DNA from: Candidatus Eisenbergiella stercoravium
Lineage (GTDB): Bacteria; Bacillota; Clostridia; Lachnospirales; Lachnospiraceae
Assembly: GCA_019113175.1 (NCBI GenBank)
Contig: DXHY01000007.1
Span: 38,248 to 102,247, forward strand
Reading direction: 5' to 3'
DNA length: 64,000 bases
This document shows, piece after piece, positions 42,719 to 51,345 of the stretch; position 1 is the first letter of the stretch; each line of letters opens with the position of its first letter. A program made the position numbers and the translations under genes. The notes beneath the pieces were generated by a model, which saw only the letters and a list, made by a program, of their open reading frames with translations, was not told where the DNA came from and did not search any database.

Positions 42719-44104
42719 TTATGCCGACTTTTCCTTTTTGTTCTGATCCTTCTTATCCTGCTCGCCGCCTTCGCCCTCTTCTTCCGGCTCTGCCGAGGGC
42801 AGCTTTCTGATCAGCGCCTCTTCGATTCTTCTGTCCTCGATCTTCTCCACATGGATATCCAGCCCGTTCACCTGTACGTCGAACTGGGTTCCGTCCGCGG
42901 GAATCGTATGCAGGCAGCTGAAAATCATGCCGCCCACGGTATCATAATCCTCATCCTCCGGGATTTCCATATCCAGTTCTTCTGCCAGCTCGTCGATAAA
43001 CACGCCGCCGTTGACACGCCAGAGATTATCCCCGAGCTTCTCCATCTCAGGAGCTTCCGCAGGATCAAACTCGTCATAAATATTTCCGACGATTTCCTCC
43101 AGCAGATCCTCAATGGTGATGATACCTGCCGTCTGACCATACTCATCGATGACGATTGCGATATGGATCTTCTTGGTCTGCATATCACGGAACAGATCGT
43201 CCGCATGGATGCTTTCCGGCACAAAGTAAGGGCTTCTTAACAGCTCCTTCAGACTGCGCGGATGCTCTGCCCCTCTCTCCAGCAGGAAATCTCTGGCATT
43301 GAGGGTACCTACAATATCATTAATGTCTTCATCATAAACAGGATAGCGGGAAAGTCCTGTCTCACGGATGGTATGTATGATCTCCTCATCCGTCGCATCC
43401 AGCGAGAAGGCTTCCACATCCGCGGTTCTGGTCATTGCCTCTCTTACGGAAATATCGTCGAAGCGGAACACGTTCTCGATCCACTCCTGCTCCTCCTGAT
43501 CGATGGTGCCCTTCTGGCCGCCCAGATCGATCATCATGCGGATTTCTTCCTCCGTCACGGTCTCCTCCTCCGCTTCCACCTTCAGGCGAAGCAGCTTCAG
43601 CATGCCGTTGGTGGATACGGAAAGCAGCCAGATCACCGGACGCATTACCGTTGCGACGGCGTTTACCACGCCGCTGGTAAAGCAGGCCACCTGGAAGGAC
43701 TTCTGCATGGCGATTCGCTTGGGAACCAGCTCGCCGAATACCAGTGAGAAGTAAGACAGGATGACCGTCGTCAGAACCGTGGCGATACTGTTCATGACCC
43801 CTTCCGGAATCATCGTCAGTCCCAGGCCGTAGACGCCGTCCACAATATATCCGGCAAAGCTGTCCGCCGCGAACGCACTGCCCAGGAAGCCGGACAGGGT
43901 GATGGCGATCTGAATGGTGGACAGGAATGCCGACGGTGTCTCCACCATCTTCAGAAGCCGCTTCGCCCGCTTGTCGCCTTCCTCTTCCATCTTCTTCAGC
44001 TTTGTCGCATTCAGGGACACAACCGCGATCTCCGTCGCCGCGAAGAACGCGTTCAGTCCGATCAGGACAACCTGCAGCAATAGTTTACCAACAATAGAAC
44101 CCAC
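42719..44104 (-). CDS. CNNM/CorC family protein (DUF21, CBS pair, CorC-HlyC domain)
   Basis: This 461-residue membrane protein has three to four helices of the DUF21 domain (residues 1-190, with NAFFAATEIAVVSL and VFGELVPKRIAM), then a CBS pair (MTRTADVEAF, HIAIVIDEYGQTAGIIT) and a C-terminal CorC-HlyC domain (GDNLWRVNGGVFIDEL). The family is linked to magnesium and cobalt efflux. The tail is highly charged. The start is GTG with AAGGAGAG eight bases upstream. A consensus promoter, a small ORF and a terminator precede the gene, so attenuation is possible. Confidence 0.93.
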   Translation of the reverse strand: MGSIVGKLLLQVVLIGLNAFFAATEIAVVSLNATKLKKMEEEGDKRAKRLLKMVETPSAFLSTIQIAITLSGFLGSAFAADSFAGYIVDGVYGLGLTMIPEGVMNSIATVLTTVILSYFSLVFGELVPKRIAMQKSFQVACFTSGVVNAVATVMRPVIWLLSVSTNGMLKLLRLKVEAEEETVTEEEIRMMIDLGGQKGTIDQEEQEWIENVFRFDDISVREAMTRTADVEAFSLDATDEEIIHTIRETGLSRYPVYDEDINDIVGTLNARDFLLERGAEHPRSLKELLRSPYFVPESIHADDLFRDMQTKKIHIAIVIDEYGQTAGIITIEDLLEEIVGNIYDEFDPAEAPEMEKLGDNLWRVNGGVFIDELAEELDMEIPEDEDYDTVGGMIFSCLHTIPADGTQFDVQVNGLDIHVEKIEDRRIEEALIRKLPSAEPEEEGEGGEQDKKDQNKKEKSA

Positions 44105-44149
44105 TGAAATTTCTCTCCTTTTCTCTTTTTCGTTCCGGTTTTCAGGCGC

Positions 44150-44197
44150 AAAAAGGCATAGCCTGCTGTCCGTCAGGACAGGCAGACCATGCCTTTA
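44150..44197 (-). terminator. Leader terminator upstream of the CNNM gene
   Basis: AAAGGCAT..GCCTGTC pairs with GGACAG..GGC..ATGCCTTT (minus strand) and is followed by TTTTTGCG. It lies 45 bases before the CNNM start and overlaps the end of the 27-codon ORF. Confidence 0.75.
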
Positions 44198-44256
44198 TCT
44201 GTGCTGTATCTCATATTATGATGGTTCGTTTCCCCGTCAGGGTCCGCGTCGCTCAT
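44173..44256 (-). CDS. 27-residue leader ORF before the CNNM gene
   Basis: The frame MSDADPDGETNHHNMRYSTD ends KGMVCLS with its stop inside the terminator stem. GAGGAAAGG lies six bases upstream of the ATG, and a consensus promoter stands about 90 bases before. The product is acidic at the start and carries two histidines, with no membrane helix. Its overlap with the terminator suggests that ribosome movement could change termination, as for mgtL or corL type leaders. A plain small protein with its own terminator is the alternative. Confidence 0.5.
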   Translation of the reverse strand: MSDADPDGETNHHNMRYSTDKGMVCLS

Positions 44257-44345
44257 GAAAACCTTTCCTCTCTGAATGCTGTCTGCTTCCCGCGCCCTTT
44301 TCGCGCTCCTCGTGCAGAACAGTCTGTAAAACAAGTGTCCTTTAC

Positions 44346-44374
44346 ATTATAATGAATGACCTTTCTTCTGTCAA
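44346..44374 (-). promoter_or_regulatory. Consensus sigma-A promoter of the CNNM leader
   Basis: TTGACA (44374-44369) and TATAAT (44351-44346) have an exact 17-base spacer. Transcription would begin near 44338. Confidence 0.85.
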
Positions 44375-44461
44375 GAAAAGAAAAAGCGCAAAAACGGACG
44401 ATTCCGCGAGAAAAAAGGAGATTTTTTCAATCTTCTCCATCCGCTTTTCCCGCCGGTGCCC

Positions 44462-45808
44462 TTATCTGTCCTCTACGGTCACAGAGCGCCCTGTCCAGAC
44501 ATCCTTTTTATAGAATAAAACGGAAAGCACAGCCGCAGCGATCCAGCCCACGGGCCAGGACAGCCAGATTCCAGTCGTTCCGAGGAAGGGGGAAAACAGG
44601 TAAGCCAGCACCACGCGAAGAACCAGATCCGTAAAGGTGGCTGTCATGAAAGCCCCCATTGCGCCTGCTCCGCGCAGAACGCCGTCCACCATCAGCTTGA
44701 TGGAGATCACGAAGTAAAAGGGAGACACAATCCGCAGAAACAGAAGTCCCGTCTCCATGGCCACCGTACTTTCCTCATTCATGAACAGGGAAAGCATGAG
44801 CCGTCCTCCGAAGAAAAAGGCGGCGAAAAAGGGAACCGCCAGAATCAGCGCCAGCCTGATGGAAGCGCGCAGTCCTGCCCGCACCCGGTCCTGCCGCCCC
44901 GCGCCCAGGTTCTGGGCAGAAAAGCTGCTGGTTCCGTTTCCCAGGGTGGTGACGCTGGTGATGCAGAAGGTATTCAGCTTGATCGCTGCGGAATAGCCGG
45001 CTATGACCGAGGACCCGTAGGAATTGATCAGGCCCTGGATGAAAATATTTCCCACGGAAATGAAGCTCTGCTGCAGAATACTGGGGACGGCGATCCGGCT
45101 GATCCGCCCCAGCATGTTCCAGGAAAACAGTTCCACCCGCCCTTCCGTCCGGATGGAGGCCAGCCGCTTCCGCAGCGCCAGAAGCGCCAGCACGCAGGCG
45201 ATTCCCTGAGCGATAAAGGTGGCCCAGGCCACGCCCGCCACATCCCAGTGAAAAACCGCCACGAAGATCAGATCCAGCACAATGTTTCCCAGGGAGGAAC
45301 CGATCAGGAAGTACAGAGGTGTCCTGGAATCTCCCATGGAATTAAAAATTCCCGTGGCTACATTATACAGGAAAAGAAAAACGAAGCCTCCGATATAGAT
45401 CCGTAGATACAGATCGCCGTCTGCAAAAATATTCTCCGGCGTATTGATGGCGGTCATCATCCAACGGCTCCCCAGCAGTCCCGCAAACGTCAGCAGCACA
45501 GACAACACCGTGGAAGAAAGCAGCGTGGTGTAGACTGCCGTTTTCATTTTTTCAAACCATTTTGCCCCAAAATACTGGGAGATGATGACCGAGCAGCCGA
45601 TGTTGCTTCCCACCGCAATCGCCATGAAAATCATGGTGATCGGATAGGAGGCTCCGACCGCAGCCAGCGCATCCTCTCCCGCAAACTTTCCCGCTATCAC
45701 GCTGTCCGCCATATTGTAGAGCTGCTGAAAGATCACGCTCACAAACATGGGGATGGAAAATCTCCACAATACGCTCTGCGGTTCTCCCACTGTCAGATCT
45801 CTGTTCAT
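44462..45808 (-). CDS. MATE family efflux transporter
   Basis: This 448-residue protein has twelve helices. FSIPMFVSVIFQQLYNMADSVI and the segments IGCSVIISQYFGAKW and GNGTSSFSAQNLGAG are typical of the clostridial MATE/DinF type. It exports cationic compounds by ion exchange. The start at MNRDLTVGEP follows GGAGAAAACGA; the longer frame begins with a basic stretch without site. It is related only at family level to the gene at 1634-2998. A weak terminator (44419-44443) follows. Confidence 0.93.
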   Translation of the reverse strand: MNRDLTVGEPQSVLWRFSIPMFVSVIFQQLYNMADSVIAGKFAGEDALAAVGASYPITMIFMAIAVGSNIGCSVIISQYFGAKWFEKMKTAVYTTLLSSTVLSVLLTFAGLLGSRWMMTAINTPENIFADGDLYLRIYIGGFVFLFLYNVATGIFNSMGDSRTPLYFLIGSSLGNIVLDLIFVAVFHWDVAGVAWATFIAQGIACVLALLALRKRLASIRTEGRVELFSWNMLGRISRIAVPSILQQSFISVGNIFIQGLINSYGSSVIAGYSAAIKLNTFCITSVTTLGNGTSSFSAQNLGAGRQDRVRAGLRASIRLALILAVPFFAAFFFGGRLMLSLFMNEESTVAMETGLLFLRIVSPFYFVISIKLMVDGVLRGAGAMGAFMTATFTDLVLRVVLAYLFSPFLGTTGIWLSWPVGWIAAAVLSVLFYKKDVWTGRSVTVEDR

Positions 45809-45994
45809 TCGTTTTCTCCGTTTCCGCATCCGGAAGGCAGCCTTTTTTCCGTCTCCTTTTTCGATGCTTTCTTTTCTTTTGATCATATCAATTTGCTATC
45901 GCAGTCATGCCGATAAACGTTTTTACATCCCGCAACATGCCAAGTATAATAGGTTCCGGCGCAAAAAACAAGACAGCCCTTAAGGAGAAAACCC

Positions 45995-46738
45995 ATGAAA
46001 ACCTCTCTGCAGAAGCTTCTGTACATAAAAACCGGCCGAAGGCCCAGGGGACAGATGTCGGAGGCCTTTCTGACCGCCGCCTTTCTGTCCCTGTCCGGCG
46101 GCCTGCAGGATGCCTATACCTATCTTTTCCGCGGCCGGGTCTTTGCCAACGCCCAGACCGGAAACATTGTCCTTCTCAGCACGAACCTGTGTGAGGGGAA
46201 CGGAGCCGCGGCCCTCCGCTACCTGGTACCCCTGCTGTTCTTCGCGTTCGGAGTCGCTTTTGCCGAGTATATCCGCCGACGCTGCCGGCAGGCATCCCGC
46301 CGCATGCACTGGCGGCAGTCCGTTCTGCTGATCGAGATCCTTCTCCTGTTTCTGGTAGGCTTTTTCCCGGAGGAATGGAATATGTTCGCCAATGCCCTGG
46401 TTTCCTTTTCCTGCGCCATGCAGGTGCAGGCCTTCCGCAAGGTGGACGGATACGCCTTTGCCAGCACCATGTGTATCGGCAACCTGCGAAGCGGCGTGGA
46501 GGCCCTCTTCCTCTGTTTTCATGAAAAGAACGGACAGACGTTTGGAAAAGCCGCGCATTACTTCGGCATCATCCTCTGCTTCGCGGCGGGTGCGGCGCTG
46601 AGCGGCCTGTGCCTTCCTCTTCTGGGAAGCCGTACCATCTGGCTCTCCTGCGCCCTGCTTCTGATCAGCTTCACTCTCATGTTCATCGAGTCCTCCGAAG
46701 CAGCCAGCGCACCGCCAGAGCCCCGTCCGCTTCCGTAA
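45995..46738 (+). CDS. DUF1275 (YoaK-like) membrane protein
   Basis: This 247-residue protein has about six helices. LTAAFLSLSGGLQDAYTYLFRG and VFANAQTGNIVLLS are the DUF1275 signature, followed by ALVSFSCAMQVQAFRKVDGYAF and the TMCIGNLRSG segment. The family function is not established. AAGGAG lies nine bases before the start. Its last 56 bases overlap the end of the convergent GNAT gene. The gene is divergent from the MATE gene. Confidence 0.9.
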   Translation: MKTSLQKLLYIKTGRRPRGQMSEAFLTAAFLSLSGGLQDAYTYLFRGRVFANAQTGNIVLLSTNLCEGNGAAALRYLVPLLFFAFGVAFAEYIRRRCRQASRRMHWRQSVLLIEILLLFLVGFFPEEWNMFANALVSFSCAMQVQAFRKVDGYAFASTMCIGNLRSGVEALFLCFHEKNGQTFGKAAHYFGIILCFAAGAALSGLCLPLLGSRTIWLSCALLLISFTLMFIESSEAASAPPEPRPLP

Positions 46739-47621
46739 TTTCTTTCTTCTGGAAGCCCAGCCGCGCAAGCACCGCCTCCGCCGCCCGGTTTCCCGGCCGT
46801 GTCAGCGCCTGTACCTCTGAAAAGTCCAGTTCCTCAAAGCCATATTTCAGAATGGCACGGCACGCCTCCAGGCAATAGCCCTTTTTCTGCTCCGTTTTCC
46901 GAATTGCAAAGCCCAGTTCCGGCGCCACAGCGTCCTCCCGCCAGAAAAATCCGGCTCTGCCTATACAGTCTCCGGCCCGCTCCGGACGGCCGCCCAAAGC
47001 CTCTTCTCCGTACTGTTTCGTGCAGCCTCCTTTTTCCCTTCTCTCCGGTTCTCTTTTTTCCAGCATCCACAGGCCAAAGCCGTACAGAGGATATACGGTA
47101 CGGATATAGCTTATCAGCCGCTCCCGCTCCTCCTCTCTGTCCGCAGAAAGCCCTTCCATAAAAGCGGTCATGTCCGGATGGGCATAGATCTCATACAGAC
47201 TGTCCAGATCCTCTTCCTTCTGTTCCCGCACAATCAGCCGCTCTGTGCGCAGAATCTCCCAGGGCTTTCCCGACAGGCGTCGGCAGATACCCTCCAGTTC
47301 CTCCGCGCCGATCCCCTCCAGACTCTCCACGGCATAGGGATATTCCCCCAGGGGAAGCGCTCTGCTCTTCTCCGTCAGATACAGAAGAATCCGGCAGCCA
47401 TCGCCAGCCAGCCGCCGCACCGCCTCCGGGCAGTCCGTGATCCACATCTCCCCTTCTGCCGTCCCTGTTTTTCCCACTCCTGCCTCTTTCGCCTTTTCTC
47501 CCGACGCCCGTATCTCTTCCGCCTCTATTCCTTCCGCCCGGAGCCGCTCTGTCAGCAGCTTTGCCTGCTCCGTCGTTTCCTGGCTCTCTTCCACAATCAG
47601 AATATGGACTTTTTCCAGCAT
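46683..47621 (-). CDS. GNAT acetyltransferase with N-terminal accessory domain
   Basis: The C-terminal part (about residues 130-312) is a RimJ/RimL-type GNAT: LRTERLIVREQKEEDLDSLYEIY, ELGFAIRKTEQKKGYCLEAC and ALTRPGNRAAEAVLARLGF. The first 130 residues, starting VHILIVEESQETTEQ, resemble a small alpha/beta receiver-like domain of unknown role. A Lys/Glu/Arg-rich insert (KREPERREKGGC) interrupts the GNAT domain. The start is uncertain because the upstream frame has several candidates and no clear site; 47621 is chosen. Its end overlaps the DUF1275 gene. Confidence 0.78.
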   Translation of the reverse strand: MLEKVHILIVEESQETTEQAKLLTERLRAEGIEAEEIRASGEKAKEAGVGKTGTAEGEMWITDCPEAVRRLAGDGCRILLYLTEKSRALPLGEYPYAVESLEGIGAEELEGICRRLSGKPWEILRTERLIVREQKEEDLDSLYEIYAHPDMTAFMEGLSADREEERERLISYIRTVYPLYGFGLWMLEKREPERREKGGCTKQYGEEALGGRPERAGDCIGRAGFFWREDAVAPELGFAIRKTEQKKGYCLEACRAILKYGFEELDFSEVQALTRPGNRAAEAVLARLGFQKKEITEADGALAVRWLLRRTR

Positions 47622-47846
47622 TTTCTTCAACTTCTCTTTACGTTTTCCTTTCTTTCCGATACAATAAATGACTGATAAGACCATGCGCGCAATCATTATA
47701 CCACGCGCGCAGGGAAGAAAGCGACGCCGCAGGCGGCATTTTCTTCACAAGCCGTGGATTCCCGGTATAATCCCCGCGAAGCGGGGCGGCACGGTAGAAC
47801 GTGCGCAGGCCGCAAAAATATGTACAAAGAAAGGAAGTTCTATATT

Positions 47847-48368
47847 ATGGCACAGAATCCCATTGTTACTATTACCATGGAAAACGGCGACGTGATCAGG
47901 GCGGAGCTTTATCCCGAAATCGCTCCCATCACTGTCAATAATTTCATCAACCTGATCAACCGTCATTTTTATGACGGCCTGATTTTTCACAGAGTCATCA
48001 ACGGCTTCATGATCCAGGGCGGCGATCCGGAGGGAACCGGAATCGGCGGACCCGGATATTCCATCAAGGGAGAATTTGCCCAGAACGGCGTAAAGAATGA
48101 TCTGAAGCACACGGAAGGCGTACTTTCCATGGCCCGCACCATGGCCCCCAACTCCGCCGGAAGCCAGTTCTTTATCATGCACAAGACCTCTCCCCATCTG
48201 GACGGCGCTTACGCGGCCTTCGGAAAGGTCATCGAGGGAATGGAAAATGTGAATAAAATCGCGGAAACCAGAACCGATTATTCCGACCGACCGCTGGAAG
48301 AGCAGAAGATCAAAACCATGACGGTGGAGACATTCGGGGTTGATTATCCGGAACCGGAGAAGATGTAA
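47847..48368 (+). CDS. Cyclophilin-type peptidyl-prolyl isomerase
   Basis: This 173-residue protein has the cyclophilin core FYDGLIFHRVINGFMIQGGDP with the catalytic FHR arginine, then GVLSMARTMAPNSAGSQFFI and LDGAYAAFGKVIEGM. It speeds proline isomerisation in protein folding and, having no signal peptide, acts in the cytosol. AAAGGAAG stands before the start. A CCCCGC/GCGGGG hairpin at about 47775-47790 lies in the upstream spacer. Confidence 0.95.
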   Translation: MAQNPIVTITMENGDVIRAELYPEIAPITVNNFINLINRHFYDGLIFHRVINGFMIQGGDPEGTGIGGPGYSIKGEFAQNGVKNDLKHTEGVLSMARTMAPNSAGSQFFIMHKTSPHLDGAYAAFGKVIEGMENVNKIAETRTDYSDRPLEEQKIKTMTVETFGVDYPEPEKM

Positions 48369-48575
48369 AACGGAATGCGGATGACGTTCATATATTGTTC
48401 ATATATCCTTTAAAAAAATTTCATCCACCTAACAAGCTTTTGTTACTTCTCCCGGTTATACTGTATTCATAAGTTGAAAGCACGGACTGCCGCGAGTCAG
48501 CCGAAGGGCATTTCTTCTTATGTGTATGCCGAGTGTGGAGATACACCAAAACTTTTAAATAGCTTTTTCATAATA
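48369..48575. other. AT-rich spacer with no supported gene
   Basis: A frame from TTG at 48474 reads MKARTAASQPKGISSYVYAE and runs into the opposite gene; it lacks a ribosome-binding site and family similarity that I recognise. Repeated TTCATATAT (48390-48406) is seen. No clear terminator follows the cyclophilin gene. Confidence 0.35.
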
Positions 48576-48603
48576 ATGCCAGGTAAGGTAACTTACCTGG
48601 CAT
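48576..48603 (-). terminator. Hairpin after the transglutaminase-like gene
   Basis: ATGCCAGGTAAG and CTTACCTGGCAT form a 12-bp perfect stem with loop GTAA. Only TTATTAT follows on the minus strand, so termination may be moderate. Confidence 0.6.
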
Positions 48604-48624
48604 CCTCCCTTTTTATGGGGAGTT

Positions 48625-51243
48625 TTACTCCCCCATCTCCAGCAGTTTCAGCGCCAGCCCCACGCTCCCCACATGATAGCCGCTGCAGGCATAGATCCCG
48701 CAGCCCTGCTCATCCACCGCCACGAGAAGGGGCAGCAGGTCAGGAGCAACGTACATTCTTCTGGCAACGGGCTCTGCATTTTCCAGACCTTCATCAAAAT
48801 AGACCTCCGCTGTTTCAAAAACATCGGCCGTGCGATTCAGAAGCGGATTTTCCAGGGAAGCCGTAGAATCCGCTACGAGAATGAGACGGCAGGAAAGGCG
48901 TTCCATCCGCTCTTTTTCGGCGGGCAGTTCGTTCAGCACATGCTCTGTGGGCTCCTTTCCCTCTTCCACGAAAATCAGCAGACTCTTCGCGCCGTTCAGA
49001 AGGGATGCGGAGTCCACCGTATTACCTCCGCCATCCTGCAGGGTAAAGGCAGGCAGAGGATTTTTCACCAGCAGATCCTTCAGCTCAGGCCTGTGCAGCT
49101 TCATTTCCAGCGTTCTTTCCTCTCCCTCCTTCAGATGGAAGCAGATGATGGATGCGTACTGGCTGCCGCCTGGCATCCGGTTCGTGGTGATCAGGCGATA
49201 GATCCCGCTTTTCAGGCGCAGCTCCATCCGGCCGTTTTCCGGATGAATTCCTTCATAATTTAAAGTTTCATATCCCATCCCGGAAAGCCTTCCGATTGAC
49301 CAGGTCTGAGCGTAGCTCCAGGGGTCCTCCGGCGATGTCAGAAGGAGCAGACGGGCAGAAGCGCTGTCACTGTGGCTCCGGTCTGTAACGGCCTCTTCGG
49401 GTCCGTCCCCGGCCGCTCCCGCCTCCCCGGAAACCTCTCTCCACTCATTGCCGGTCAGATATTCCGCCTGCCCTGTAACGGGATTCAGGCGGGCAGGGAT
49501 GCCGAGGGTTCTGCAGATGGCCACAAACAGCGTGCGCTTTCCCGTTTCATCCGCCCAGAGACCGCGCAGTGCTGCCGGAGGGGTAATCTTCAGCGTGTCA
49601 TAATCCTCACTCGGCAGATACTTTAAATGAGCCTGTTCCCATTCCCAGATGCACTCCGGCCGCTTCCGGAAGGCCGCCCGCTCCTGCCCGGGGAAAAATT
49701 CCTTTACCGCCGGTGCAAAGGCGGTCAGCTCCTCCATGCCGATACGGGGGCAGAGACAGCAGCGCACAAAAACCTCCCGGCTGGAAGCGGAATCTGTCTG
49801 TGCTCCGGATGCCATCCTTTGCTGAACGTCCGGAGAAAGGGGTGCGAGCTGCCGAAGCTGTTCCTGCAGAATCTCCGGATCCAGATCCCGGAAATCCTTG
49901 TCCGAAAGGGAATGAAGCAGCTCCTTCCGCTCCTGTTTCCAGTCTTCTCCGTCCAGAAACTTCTTCAAACCGGCAACATTTCCTCTTGCGCGAAGGAAAA
50001 TATCCGCTTCGTCAGGATAACTCTCAGCCGCACGGGCCGCTTCCTCACGAAAGGCCGAAAGCTTCCGTTCCCGCGCAGTATCCGCCTCCTTCAGCCGCGC
50101 TCGTCCGACAGCCTTCTGCGCGGCCTCCGGCACGGGCCATGGCGTCACGCCGTCCTTCGGCGCACGAATCTCCAGCTCGGTCCTGCCGGACGGCATATTC
50201 TCCGGCGCTTCCGTCAGTTTCAGACGGATTTCCCTATCTTCCGCCCCGACAGGCGTCTCCGCACACAGGCCATCCTTCCAGGCGCGCACCAGAACATCTC
50301 CCAGCCCCATGGTGAGACCTGCTGTTCCGTCCGCTCCCGTGGTCAGCGTGAGCACGCTGCAAAATTCCGCCATGTTCAGGATCTCGACGCTCACGGAAGC
50401 GCCCGATATGGGACGATCTTCTCCATCCGTCACCCGGATGCGGAGATTTTTGGTTTCCGCATAATGCTCCGTCACATTCAGGAAACGCACACAGCCGTCT
50501 CTGCCCGCGATCTGATTTTCCACACCATAATCCGTGAAGGTACGGGCATATACCAGAACCGCCCTTGTGGACGCGTTGGTAAACCAGCCCCTGTCCAGCA
50601 CCTCTTCCGGCTCGCATGCTCCCAGGAAATGCCAGGTTCCCTCCACATAAACCTCCACCCAGGCATGATTATCATCACAGTGCGCCCAGCGGGGCACATA
50701 CACCTGTCGGGCCGGAATTCCCACGCTTCTCAGCACGGATACCAGGAAGGTGGATTCCTCCCCGCAGCGTCCGCTTCCGGAACGATAGACGGAAAGCGGC
50801 GACTGGGTGCGCTCGTCGCTGGCCTCATAGGAAGCCTGGGAAGCGCACCAGTAATTGACGGCGAGCACCGCCTGCGTTTCATCCAGCCCCTGAATCAGCG
50901 GGGATACCTGCTCCTGAAAAAAAGAACGGCAGTCCACGATTTTCTCTGAATTGATCCGGTACCAGGCCACGTCATGCAGAAAAATTTCCTCCGGAAGGGC
51001 AGCGCAGCGCGCTTCCGTCCTCCGCAGGGAAGCGGCATGGGCAGCGTAACGGTAAAACAGATCAAAATCATAGGTAAAGGCATCCGACAGGGGCATGAAG
51101 CCATAATAAAACTGCAATAACTCCCGTATTCCTTCAGGACAGGCTGAAAGCTGCTCTGAGACCGCTTCTCCTGTTTTCCCCAGCAGAGGAAGGCGGTTTG
51201 TAAAAGCGGTTTGCGCATAATGCGTAAAATTATCTGAAAACAT
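48625..51243 (-). CDS. Large transglutaminase-like protein with Ig-like and thioredoxin-like domains
   Basis: This 872-residue protein has no signal peptide. Residues about 150-240 form a transglutaminase core: GRCGEESTFLVSVLRSVGIPA with the cysteine and DNHAWVEVYVEGTWHFLGAC with the histidine. A beta domain (LRIRVTDGEDRPISGASVSV) follows, then a helical region, a second small transglutaminase-like segment (ICRTLGIPARLNPVTGQAEY) and a thioredoxin-like C terminus (PLPAFTLQDGGGNT, LLIFVEEGKEP) without CxxC. It may be a protease or crosslinker. It lies 102 bases downstream of ABC pair 2. The start follows AAGGGAG. Confidence 0.8.
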   Translation of the reverse strand: MFSDNFTHYAQTAFTNRLPLLGKTGEAVSEQLSACPEGIRELLQFYYGFMPLSDAFTYDFDLFYRYAAHAASLRRTEARCAALPEEIFLHDVAWYRINSEKIVDCRSFFQEQVSPLIQGLDETQAVLAVNYWCASQASYEASDERTQSPLSVYRSGSGRCGEESTFLVSVLRSVGIPARQVYVPRWAHCDDNHAWVEVYVEGTWHFLGACEPEEVLDRGWFTNASTRAVLVYARTFTDYGVENQIAGRDGCVRFLNVTEHYAETKNLRIRVTDGEDRPISGASVSVEILNMAEFCSVLTLTTGADGTAGLTMGLGDVLVRAWKDGLCAETPVGAEDREIRLKLTEAPENMPSGRTELEIRAPKDGVTPWPVPEAAQKAVGRARLKEADTARERKLSAFREEAARAAESYPDEADIFLRARGNVAGLKKFLDGEDWKQERKELLHSLSDKDFRDLDPEILQEQLRQLAPLSPDVQQRMASGAQTDSASSREVFVRCCLCPRIGMEELTAFAPAVKEFFPGQERAAFRKRPECIWEWEQAHLKYLPSEDYDTLKITPPAALRGLWADETGKRTLFVAICRTLGIPARLNPVTGQAEYLTGNEWREVSGEAGAAGDGPEEAVTDRSHSDSASARLLLLTSPEDPWSYAQTWSIGRLSGMGYETLNYEGIHPENGRMELRLKSGIYRLITTNRMPGGSQYASIICFHLKEGEERTLEMKLHRPELKDLLVKNPLPAFTLQDGGGNTVDSASLLNGAKSLLIFVEEGKEPTEHVLNELPAEKERMERLSCRLILVADSTASLENPLLNRTADVFETAEVYFDEGLENAEPVARRMYVAPDLLPLLVAVDEQGCGIYACSGYHVGSVGLALKLLEMGE

Positions 51244-51345
51244 ATAATTCTCCCTTCCAGTATAAATTAAGCCTCTTTTATCCACAGGTTCCCGAAAAAT
51301 TTGTGAAAAAATCCCCAAATGCGGAACAGTCTGTGAATACAGCAA

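Noticed and set aside
44150..44374. M-box or other known riboswitch before the CNNM gene
   Set aside because: No recognisable riboswitch core by eye; a small ORF and simple terminator explain the leader better.
48474..48866. TTG-started plus-strand ORF reading MKARTAASQPKG
   Set aside because: No ribosome-binding site, and most of it is antisense to the transglutaminase-like gene.
49627..50949. 440-codon plus-strand frame
   Set aside because: Opposite the transglutaminase-like gene and without family similarity.
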